Source: JAWLFI01 sp964525165
GTDB taxonomy: Bacteria > Bacteroidota > Bacteroidia > Chitinophagales > Saprospiraceae
Reading direction: 5' to 3'
Length of the DNA stretch: 28,091 nucleotides
Assembly (NCBI GenBank): GCA_964525165.1
Contig: CAZGGG010000037.1
Span: 1 to 28,091 of the forward strand
Below are positions 7,785 through 16,633 of this stretch, piece after piece. The notes below the pieces were generated by a model. It was given only the letters and a program-made list of their open reading frames with translations. It ran no database searches and was not told the origin of the DNA. The position numbers and the translations under genes were made by a program. How positions within the stretch are numbered: the stretch's first letter is position 1; each line of letters begins with the position of its first letter.

Positions 7785-10700
7785 ATGAAAGCAACTCTTT
7801 TCATAGTCGGATTATTCTTTCTGATACCTATGGCTGCGCTTCCGCAAATGCGCATAGGGAACGATACTTTGTCCGGGATTGAATGGATTCAAGAGGGGCA
7901 AACCTACTTTCAAATTCAAGTGACCGAAGAAGGGATGTATCAAATATCTTTGGACCTCCTGAGGGAAACACAAATCCCCGTCGATCTTATCGCAGATGAG
8001 CATTGGCAGTTGTGGCATAATGGCCAACCGGTGCCCTTATTGCCTATAATTGAAGAGAATCAACTCCAAGCCTTGATGTTTCACGCAGAAAGCCCCAATG
8101 GAGGCTTGGACCAGTATTTGTTCGATCAAGGTGTTGCCGATCTCTTACATCCCGACTACGGATTAATCACTGATACGATGTCGTTTTATCTGAGCTGGAG
8201 CGCCGAAGGTCCACACCTGTTTTATAAACGTCTGGATACAGTTGTCACTGAGCCCCCGACCCCTCAAAAGTATTATTGGGCAGAACAGGAAACAAGCTAC
8301 CATGAACAATGGGTGAAGCCCTACTTCAAGTTGAGCGGTGCAAATGTTTATCGATCGAAATTTTTGAGAGGAGAGGGTTTTGCGTCCGCTTTGATGCATT
8401 CTTACACTCAAGAAATCATAGCAGATCAAGCTTTTGAGGGCCCCGACGCGCAATTGAGCGTTCGATTCCTGGGAGATTTTGAGCCACACCTTTTTACATT
8501 GGCTGTCAATGGTCAGGAACGCTACCGATCCAATCATCCCTCTTTCGATCTCGTACAAATTGAATTGGCGATTGAAGCTCCTACCTATACTCAGCCTTTT
8601 GAATGGAGTATGCAGGGAAATCTGGACGCCTTGGATCGCTTTCAATTAGCCAGCGTTCGGCTGGCATATCCCCGAAAACCGATAGTGGAAAATACAGCCT
8701 ATCTGGAAGGTATTGCTGCAGCTTCGGCTCCCTTTTATCAGTTTGAGGGTGCAGGCGAAAACAGACACTATCTGGATCTGGATGGATTGAAGTATTATCC
8801 AAGCAGATTTACAGGAGCAGCCGCAGAAGTGTGGGCTTTTGAGTCTGCTGCACAGCATCGTTTTGTATTCTTTGAGGAAGAGGTACCTGAGATCACTTCC
8901 CTGAAAGAAATCGCCCTCATCGATACTAGGCCCTTGACGACTGCCGACTTTATCATTCTAAGCAGCAAAAGGTATGAGGCGGACGGCAGCATTCAAGCTT
9001 ATGCATCATACCGGGCTTCAGAAGCCGGAGGGGGCTATCAAACCGCCATTCTGTACTATGAGGATTTGCTGCACCATTGGGGATATGGAGTCCCCATGCA
9101 CCCTCAAGGAATTAAAAACTTTGCGTATTGGCTCAGCCGGCAAAATCTCAACGATCCAAAAATTTTTCTCATCGGGAAAGGGCGAGAATACCCTTTCGTT
9201 CGATTGCCCGAACAAAGGTCTGCCCCGGAGCATGATGACTATGTGCTCCCTACTTATGGGTACCCCAGCTCCGATCATTTATTGTTTGCAGCGCCGGGTG
9301 AGAGTGCTGCCCGCTTTGCCATGGGTCGATTGAGTATTTCCCAAGCTGCTGATATTCGAGACTATCTGGCCAAAGTCCGGGCAAAGGAAGTGCCCAATCC
9401 ACAACCCACTTATGAAAACGCCTATTGGCAAAAAAGAATCATTCATCTGGAAGGAGGAGGCAGTTTAAGCCCTCTGGTGTCTACTTACATGGCAGATATG
9501 CGCCATACCCTGGAGGATACCCGATGGAGCCCGGAGATTCAAACATTCAATAGACTTTCATCCAGCGGTATCGAAAAACCGGTAACGGACCAGGTCTTTG
9601 ATGAGATCAACCGCGGCGTGAGCCTAGTCTCTTTTATCGGACATTCCGCGACCACGAATCTCGATTTTGATATTAACAATCCCGAGAAATATTCTAATTA
9701 CGGAACCTTACCTTTGCTGGTGGCCCTCGGTTGTTATTCCGGCAATATCAATACAGCGCAGCAAAGCATCGGTGAGTTATATACCTCTTATGAAAATGGA
9801 GGGTTCATTGCTTCACTCGCGACATCCGGAACCGGTGAGTTGACCCAACTCTATCTCTTTGCCCGTTCCTTATACAGAACACTTGGAGCCCATGCGCATG
9901 AATGGACTATTGGGAATTTGATTCGGGAAGCTTTGCAGGATCGACAAGCATCCGATCCTCGACACGTAGCTCAATTGATGCTCTATGGTGATCCGGCTAT
10001 CCGTTTATTTCGTGCCCAAGGGCCTGATTACACTTTTGATGTAGGCAGTTTGCAAACCGAGCCGGAAAGAATTGACAGTAATACGGATAGTGTAGACGTC
10101 TCCATTGACATTATCAATTTAGGATTGCAGTCCGATGAGGCGATTCCTATTGTCCTTAAGCACTCTTTTGGCGCCAACCAAGAGATCCTTTACCACGATA
10201 CGATATCAGCGGTCGATCAAAGAACCCGTTTCCATCAAAAAGTGAGCATTCGCTCTCGAGACGGGCTGAATATTAATGAGTTGGACTGGACAATAGACCC
10301 GGAGAACAGCCTTACGGAATTACCGGATCCGGCTGCACGCAATAACAACAACAGCTCCGCTTTACTCAACCAACCGCTTTCCTTCTATGTGTTTTCAAAT
10401 GGCATCACTTTAGAACACCCCTATCGCTATGCTATCATTGATCAACCGCAAACGGCATTAGGGTTCAGTACCAACGACCCACTGCAGGAGAATGCCCGCT
10501 ATTTTATTGAAGTGGCGCATTCGAAAACATTCTCAGAGGATGTATTGTACCGGGACACTATAGTGTCTTCCGGCGCCTACATCCACTTACCCTTACCCCT
10601 TTCTTTGGATAGCGGACAGGTATATTTTTGGCGGGTAGGTTTTGACCGTCAAGATGGCGTTCGGGAATGGAAAAGCTCTTCCTTTCTCTACCTTCCCGGA

Positions 10701-12564
10701 AAGACGGGCTGGAACCAAAGTGTTGCAGAGCAATTTGAAGAAAATCCTATTTGTGACTATCGATGGCATGAGGACCGTATGTTCTTCAACAAAGAATTAG
10801 TCTTCGCTGAGATACTGAATACGTATAAAGGAAATGGGATTGGCGAAAATGGGATTATTTATGGTGGGGTGAATTTTCGATCTGTTCGCACTGCTTTCCA
10901 ACAGATTGAAGAAGGAATAGCTATTACCGTCTTCGATACCCTACGCAATTTTTTTCAGACCAATACGGAAGCCTTGTATGGTTCTGTCAATAACAGCGGA
11001 CAAGTCATACATTCCTACCCCTTCAGGACCCAAACCCTCGAAGACCGGGTCAAAGTCATAGATTTTCTTCAAAATCATATTCCGGATCACTCCTACGTCT
11101 TTGTTTATACTATCGCAGACAATGAAATCAGAGGCGAACAGCTGAATATACGCTCCTGGTTGTCCGATTCTGTCACTTTGGGTACCAGTATTGTGCATGA
11201 ATTGGAAGCCATGGGTGCCCAAAAAGTCAGACAGGTCGCCACAGAAGGTATTGACATTTATACATATGCTTTTCGGAAAGGTCAGGGAGCCCTCAATGAA
11301 GGCTTTACCTCCCAAGAATTTGAGTTCTTAAGAGTGGGCATGACCCTGGGCAGAAGGTTGAATAGCGGCCGGATGAGCAGCCCTGAGATCCGCATGCAGG
11401 AAGGAGAACCTTTTATTACTGAATGGTCCGTCAGACAAGAAGAAGATACCGACTTTAATTTATTGACTGTGCAGGATGAACTCGGACAAAACCTCCATCA
11501 AAGNNNNNNNNNNNNNNNNNNNNNNNNNNNNNNNNNNNNNNNNNNNNNNNNNNNNNNNNNNNNNNNNNNNNNNNNNNNNNNNNNNNNNNNNNNNNNNNNN
11601 NNNNNNNNNNTTCTTTGAAGTTCCTGATTCTATTTTTGCAGGAGATGCCCTCCGCATCGGTTCTGCGATTCGACAAATTGGATTATGGGATCAACAAACA
11701 ACTATTCCGGTAAGAGTACAGCTGATTGAAAACGGAAAAGTTATCCAAGACAGTATCACCACTGCCGTAAGACAAGACTCTTTTTACCTTTTAGATTATT
11801 TAGCTGTATCAGATGAGTTACAGGCCTCTTTCCTCGATATACGATTACAGATCAATCCTCTGGGCGCCTTTTCAGAGCGGAATCCTGATAATAATCTGTT
11901 GAACACCCGCCTCACAATACTGAAGGATGAGCAAGCACCCTTTTTGCAAGTTCGGCTCGAAGAGCAACTGATGCGAGATGGTCAAATCGTCCCCTACCAA
12001 CCCGTCTTTGAGTTTTCTCTTCAAGATTTTAAAAGCCCTCTTCCGCTGCGTCCCGAACATCTGCAATGGGATTGTATTCAACCTGATGGATCTTCCTACC
12101 CTATTGCAATCGAAGAGCAATTGGTTGAGTATCTAACTGAAAATGACAATCAGAGCTTGAATGTAGTCTGGACACCTTCATTTTCTCAAAATGGTACCTA
12201 CAGATTAATCGTAGCGGCCGAAGACGCTTCCGGCAACCCTACAGCAGTCTTTCAATCCAGTTTTAAAATTCAGTCTGAAGGGGCTTTTGAAAATATACAG
12301 GTTGTTCCGAACCCTAATTCCGGCCAATTTGCTTTGCGATATGATTACCTGGCCTCTATTGTGCCCGAAGATACTGAATTGATCCTCCTGGATCTTCAAG
12401 GTAAAACCATCTTCCGGCGATCGTTAAAAGATTTCCTTCAAAGCGGAAGAGGACGGGTAAGTGAAGCGATTAATTGTCATTCCTGTGTGCCCGGAACTTA
12501 TATTTATCAGATCCGGATGGATACATCCTTAATTCATGAAGGAAAACTTCTGATCATTGAATAA
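7785..12564 (+). CDS. Gingipain-family (C25) T9SS protein, PorU2-like putative sortase, with internal gap
   Basis: About 1590 residues, interrupted by 107 Ns. In order: a signal peptide (1 to about 20); a beta-rich N-terminal region; a C25 caspase-like peptidase domain with the family marks PTYGYPSSD and MGRLSI, His620 in FIGHSAT and Cys650 in ALGCYSG; a CARDB-like beta domain (about 750-860); and a domain like ILEI/PANDER (about 1025-1165). After the gap come beta domains with a DGQIVPYQPVFEFSLQD block and an 88-residue type A T9SS sorting tail (VVPNPNSGQF ... GTYIYQI ... GKLLIIE). Length and layout match what I recall as PorU2. PorU itself removes such tails and attaches cargo to LPS at the cell surface. 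Acting as a sortase rather than a secreted protease is inferred. The gene starts at ATG and its 3' end overlaps the exporter permease by 8 nt. Confidence 0.85.
11504..11610. other. Assembly gap (107 N)
   Basis: Run of 107 Ns inside the C25 gene. The coding frame on the left (codon starts divisible by 3) and on the right (remainder 1) differ at this stated length. A true gap of 106 or 109 nt would make one continuous protein, so the length is probably an estimate. Confidence 0.99.
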
Positions 12565-13378
12565 TCCACCCATTTACCAATACGGACCCAAAATCCCCAT
12601 ATCCGGCTACCTGAAGGATGCCTGGAAACGAAGGGAGGTTGCCTGGTACATGGCCTTGCGTGATATGAAAGTACGCTATAGGGAAACCCTCTTAGGATGG
12701 ACCTGGGCATTGGCTCAGCCTATCATTACAGTGGCCTTTCTGGCCTTCGTGTTTCAATCCATCGCGCAGGTTCCAACCGGTGGAGTTGCACCTTTTCTGT
12801 TCGGAATGAGTGGCTATATAATCTGGGGAAGCTTCGCCAATAATATTGCACATTCCACTCATTTACTGAGGAACAGCCGATCTATGATCCGTAAAATATA
12901 TTTTCCGAGGATCCTGCTGCCGACTTCAGGTTTTTTGGTCAATATGATTGAAACCGTGGTCGCACTCCTGCTCCTTTTTGCGGCAGCGATCTATTACGAC
13001 CAAACCAGCATTGCGCACCCTATTTCCTTTATTGTAACGCTATTGGCTGCAGGTCTTGTCAGTTGGGGGATTTCTACAATTCTTGCTGGTGTTAACCTAA
13101 GGTATAGAGACGTCAACTTTATTATTCCCATCCTATTGCGGATGGGCCTGATTATTACACCCATTGCATTCAGCGTTCAGTCCGCCCCGGAAAGTTATCA
13201 GCTATTGATGTATGCCAACCCCGCCACGGCATTTATTGAACTCTTACGCTGGTCTTTATGGGATCTTGAACTCAATGCGTTCGCCCCATATTTTGCAATA
13301 GGTTGGGCATTGTTATTTCCTGTTTTCGGGATTCTGTACCTCAATTGGCTGGACCGTTTTATTGCTGATGTCTTATGA
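12557..13378 (+). CDS. wzm: Polysaccharide ABC exporter permease (Wzm/TagG type)
   Basis: A 273-residue ABC-2 permease with an amphipathic N-terminus, then RREVAWYMALRDMKVRYRETLLGWTWAL (split here as REVAWYMALRDMKVRYR and LGWTWAL), the classic start of O-antigen and teichoic-acid exporters. About six helices follow, with the NLRYRDV cytoplasmic loop and a conserved YANPATAFIELLR. It forms a dimeric channel that moves a lipid-linked polysaccharide across the inner membrane, driven by the ATPase encoded next. The start must be TTG at 12557: an in-frame TGA lies at 12551-12553 and the first ATG falls inside the conserved domain. The start overlaps the C25 stop by 8 nt, and the stop overlaps the ATPase start as ATGA. 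Confidence 0.92.
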   Translation: MNNPPIYQYGPKIPISGYLKDAWKRREVAWYMALRDMKVRYRETLLGWTWALAQPIITVAFLAFVFQSIAQVPTGGVAPFLFGMSGYIIWGSFANNIAHSTHLLRNSRSMIRKIYFPRILLPTSGFLVNMIETVVALLLLFAAAIYYDQTSIAHPISFIVTLLAAGLVSWGISTILAGVNLRYRDVNFIIPILLRMGLIITPIAFSVQSAPESYQLLMYANPATAFIELLRWSLWDLELNAFAPYFAIGWALLFPVFGILYLNWLDRFIADVL

Positions 13379-14061
13379 ACAATTGGGTGATCAAAACGGA
13401 AGCATTAAGCAAAGAATACGATCTTTCTCAGGTACAAAGTGGACGCCTAATCGACTTTTTTACTCCTAAGAAGAAACATAAGGTGTTGAAAAAAGCGGTG
13501 GATCGACTCAGCCTTAGCATTGAAAGAGGCTCTGTCGTAGGTATTCAAGGGGTCAATGGCTCCGGAAAATCCACCTTTATCAAATTATTGGCCGGGATCA
13601 CACGTCCGAGTTCGGGCAGGGTGCAGATTAAAGGCAAAGTAGCTTCTTTGCTGGAAGTGGGCACTGGTTTTCATCCGGATCTCAGTGGACGGGAAAATAT
13701 TTTCCTCAACGGATCCATCCTGGGCATGACCCGTAAATATATACAATCCAAATACGATGAGATCCTAGCATTTTCTGAGTTAGAAGCGTATGAAGATGTT
13801 GCCATCAAGAAATACTCAACCGGGATGGAAATGCGGCTTGCTTTTGCAGTGGCGATTCACATTGAAAGTGACATCATACTCTTAGACGAGGTTTTAGCAG
13901 TAGGTGATCCTGCCTTCCGGCAAAAGTGTATCCGGCGCTTAAAGCAGCTTGCAGCTACCAGCAGAACTATCATAATTGTAAGTCATAATCAGGAGATGCT
14001 GGATCAACTTTGTGACAGGATGCTCACTTTTGAGTCCGGGAAAGTAGTCAAAGATGTCTGA
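13375..14061 (+). CDS. wzt: Polysaccharide ABC exporter ATPase (Wzt type, short form)
   Basis: A 228-residue ATP-binding subunit with Walker A GVNGSGKST (59-67), Q-loop region VGTGFHPDLSGRENI, signature YSTGMEMRLAFAVA (147-160) in the form used by Wzt/TagH/KpsT, Walker B IILLDE (167-172), D-loop AVGD and switch His204. The charged N-terminal extension before the Walker A region is typical for exporters of O-antigen or teichoic acid. The protein ends right after the nucleotide domain, so the C-terminal glycan-binding domain of longer Wzt proteins, which recognises a capped chain end, is missing. It overlaps wzm by 4 nt and the sulfotransferase-like gene by 8 nt. Confidence 0.92.
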   Translation: MNNWVIKTEALSKEYDLSQVQSGRLIDFFTPKKKHKVLKKAVDRLSLSIERGSVVGIQGVNGSGKSTFIKLLAGITRPSSGRVQIKGKVASLLEVGTGFHPDLSGRENIFLNGSILGMTRKYIQSKYDEILAFSELEAYEDVAIKKYSTGMEMRLAFAVAIHIESDIILLDEVLAVGDPAFRQKCIRRLKQLAATSRTIIIVSHNQEMLDQLCDRMLTFESGKVVKDV

Positions 14062-14791
14062 GCTAACCTATATCAAAATCTACGGTGAACGTAATTCCGG
14101 TACGAAGTATCTGGAAGCCTTAATCGCATTGAATTTGGATGTTCATATCCTTCGCGGTGTGGAAACGCCATGGGTAGGACGGCAACGCAGAGACTGGATC
14201 AAGGATGCTTTCTTTCGATACAATGAATCCCGGTTTTTAGGTTGGAAGCATGCCATTCCACCCCTTTCATCCATCCTACAATTCAACTCCCATAAGCGAC
14301 TCATTCTGATTTTCATCATAAAAAATCCTTATGCCTATTTGTTGTCCTTGTATCGCAGGCCATGGGAGTATATAGGGGTGCTGCCCGATACTTTTGATGC
14401 ATTTTTGAAAAAACCCTGGGCAACGCATGGAAGAGATCGGCTAAACAGACGCATTCTGGCGGGGCCGGTTCAGCTATGGAATGAAAAGAATGAAGCATAT
14501 TGGAAAATACATTCGGATCCGCGGATTACTTCTGTAATGATTCGGTATGAAGACTTACTCGAGGATCCGGAAAAGAACATCCGCTCACTGGCCGATGCCC
14601 ATCAAATACCATGCTTCTCTTCATTTCGGCCGATTTTGAAAAGCTTAAACCAAGATACGGAAGAAGGGTATCAGGATTATAAGGAGTATTATTTGAGTGA
14701 AAGGTGGCGACAAAAGCTAGATAGAGCCTCTATAAACACCATCAATCGTCAACTAGACCCAGATTTAATGGGTTGTTTTGATTATTTTTAA
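14054..14791 (+). CDS. Sulfotransferase-like protein
   Basis: 245 residues. The N-terminal GERNSGTKYL (11-20) matches the PAPS 5'-phosphosulfate loop of sulfotransferases acting on carbohydrates. IIKNPYAYLLSLYRRP (88-103) resembles the 3'-phosphate-binding strand, with Ser98 but Lys90 in place of the usual Arg. MIRYEDLLEDPEKNIRSLA is the common RYEDL block of the family. There is no signal peptide, so it should act in the cytoplasm, where it could sulfate a glycan before export. Its start lies inside the wzt 3' end (8 nt overlap). Its stop overlaps the convergent GT2 stop by 4 nt. Substrate unknown. Confidence 0.75.
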   Translation: MSELTYIKIYGERNSGTKYLEALIALNLDVHILRGVETPWVGRQRRDWIKDAFFRYNESRFLGWKHAIPPLSSILQFNSHKRLILIFIIKNPYAYLLSLYRRPWEYIGVLPDTFDAFLKKPWATHGRDRLNRRILAGPVQLWNEKNEAYWKIHSDPRITSVMIRYEDLLEDPEKNIRSLADAHQIPCFSSFRPILKSLNQDTEEGYQDYKEYYLSERWRQKLDRASINTINRQLDPDLMGCFDYF

Positions 14792-15738
14792 ATCAATTGA
14801 TTATAATTTAATCCATTTCGCAACCAAAATCTGACAATCCGAGTCATAGTACGGGGTCTTTTTACAAACAAGCCAAGCAAAAAAACACTTTGAATCGATC
14901 TTCGCAGCCATATGGGTAAACGTTCGTTCAAAGACGGTGACAATTGAAAAATCAGGTATCGAAGGGCAAAAATAGATTTGGCATGTAGAGAAATATCTTC
15001 TCTGTCTAGAATATCAATATGCTTATGATATAACTCCTTCCTATTATAAAATTGGAGTTGATAGCTCATATTGTCCCTATGCACTCGTCGTATCGTTTTC
15101 ACCTCTTCCTTTCCATAAAGAAATTTGGGGGTCCCATATTTCGCGATTCTTATATGGAACTCATTATCCTCTGCATAATGTAGGCTAGAATCGAAACCAC
15201 CATACTTTTCAATCCATTTTTTCCTTACCAAAACACCTCCTAAGTGATATGTTGAGTTGGATCGTAAAAGGCTTTCCAAGGGACTTGCACCTTGAAACCT
15301 TGTATCAAATTCCATTAATTCATTTTGTTCCGCAAAATTCTGATCGGCTAGCTCCCCTTCTATAATCTTATTCATCGTGGGTAAATAAACCGCATCATAT
15401 TCAGGATTATTTTCCATAAAACCAACAACCCAAGTAAAACGATCCTTAAGATAGAAGTCATCAGCATCTAAAAATGCAATCAACGGATATGAGGCACATT
15501 CTACACCCAAGTTTCGAGTGTATGCCGGTCCTTTTGGCTGAAGATGATTTTCATTAATCACCTTCACTTGTGGAAATTTCTCCCTCAACTTTTGAGCAAT
15601 ATCCAGGCTTCCATCTGAACTAGCATCATTTACTAGTATCACCTCTCCCACTTCCTTTTGATCCAAAGCAGACATAACAGCTTGCTCCAGATAGGTTGCT
15701 GGATTATGAAATGGAATAATTACGGATACCTGCAGCAT
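14788..15738 (-). CDS. GT2-family glycosyltransferase
   Basis: A 316-residue GT-A enzyme: VSVIIPFHNPATYL at the N-terminus, VILVNDASSDGS, PAYTRNLGVECA, the DXD motif in IAFLDADDF, then GGFDSSLHYAEDNEFHIRIAKYG as the acceptor-side ED motif. The C-terminus is basic with weakly hydrophobic stretches (SVFLLGLFV), so membrane association is possible. ATG start; only 9 nt separate it from the stop of the upstream GT2 gene, so both form one leftward pair. Sugar specificity cannot be read. Confidence 0.9.
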   Translation of the reverse strand: MLQVSVIIPFHNPATYLEQAVMSALDQKEVGEVILVNDASSDGSLDIAQKLREKFPQVKVINENHLQPKGPAYTRNLGVECASYPLIAFLDADDFYLKDRFTWVVGFMENNPEYDAVYLPTMNKIIEGELADQNFAEQNELMEFDTRFQGASPLESLLRSNSTYHLGGVLVRKKWIEKYGGFDSSLHYAEDNEFHIRIAKYGTPKFLYGKEEVKTIRRVHRDNMSYQLQFYNRKELYHKHIDILDREDISLHAKSIFALRYLIFQLSPSLNERLPIWLRRSIQSVFLLGLFVKRPRTMTRIVRFWLRNGLNYNQLI

Positions 15739-15747
15739 TCTCTTTTC

Positions 15748-16605
15748 TTAAAAATACTTAATGACACACTTCATATAAAGAAAGGGATAAAACAATAACT
15801 TCCTAACCAATTTCCAGCTATCTGCTCGATTCTTCACGACCATGAATTGCCAGATGAATTTTAAACGTATCCATTTTGAAAAGGGGAAATCTGATTTCTT
15901 CAACCATTTCATATACCATCTGCTTGCATCTTCATAGTGTTCCTTGCGAACGGTACTTGTAGAGCCTTCATATTGATAATATATTGCTGCAGCTTGGTTA
16001 TCGAGAAAAACTTTAGAAGGTAAAGCCACCAAAAATGCTCTCAACATATAATCTTTGTCTTCTTTTTGCAGCAACGATTCATCAAAACAACCCAGCTTTT
16101 TCATCATGTTTCTACTAAGGACAAGTCCACTAATATTTGGAATTGGATCCTCGGCAGGATTTAAAAAAATTTGGCGGGCAACATCCATCGGTGAGTCGGA
16201 ACTTCTAGATGTCATGAATTCTTTCCCATTTTCAAATTTCAAAACCACATTGGATAGAGACAGGTCGATCTCCATTCCCGACAATATCTGAAAGCTGATG
16301 TTATTAAATCTATCCTTTAGAAATTCATCATCTGCATCTAAAAAAGCGATATAGTCTCCCTTGGCATTCTTTAAACCTAGATTCCTGCTCGCCGCAGCTC
16401 GCTTACGCACGCCTCCCGGATGGCGCAATAATCTTAACCTAGGATCTTTATGCCTCCAGGTTTCCAAAAATTCATATGAACCATCAGTAGATCCATCATC
16501 CACACAAATCAATTCCAACACTTCCTCTTGTATCAGCACAGAAGTAATACTCCTTTCCAGAAAAGGACGGGCATTATAGACCGGCATGATGACACTCACC
16601 TTCAT
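15748..16605 (-). CDS. GT2-family glycosyltransferase
   Basis: A 285-residue GT-A enzyme with VSVIMPVYNARPFLERSI at the start, LICVDDGSTDGSYEFL, RAAASRNLGLKNAKGDYIAF then LDADDEF (DXD), and LGCFDESLLQKEDKDYMLRA as the catalytic ED region. The C-terminal tail is rich in aromatic and basic residues (FLYMKCVIKYF), suggesting peripheral membrane attachment. First gene of a leftward two-gene unit; its start is only 28 nt from the start of the divergent gene at 16634, so the two genes must share a very compact promoter region. Confidence 0.9.
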   Translation of the reverse strand: MKVSVIMPVYNARPFLERSITSVLIQEEVLELICVDDGSTDGSYEFLETWRHKDPRLRLLRHPGGVRKRAAASRNLGLKNAKGDYIAFLDADDEFLKDRFNNISFQILSGMEIDLSLSNVVLKFENGKEFMTSRSSDSPMDVARQIFLNPAEDPIPNISGLVLSRNMMKKLGCFDESLLQKEDKDYMLRAFLVALPSKVFLDNQAAAIYYQYEGSTSTVRKEHYEDASRWYMKWLKKSDFPFSKWIRLKFIWQFMVVKNRADSWKLVRKLLFYPFLYMKCVIKYF

Positions 16606-16633
16606 ATCTTAAAGTTGGGTAAATTAGTCCTGA

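Noticed and set aside
8163..8645. A 160-codon open frame on the minus strand
   Set aside because: It lies wholly inside the well-supported C25 gene, has no recognisable domain and looks like a shadow of biased codon use on the other strand.
11455..11676. Open frames on the minus strand running through the N gap
   Set aside because: Their length comes from undetermined bases; no real coding content is visible.
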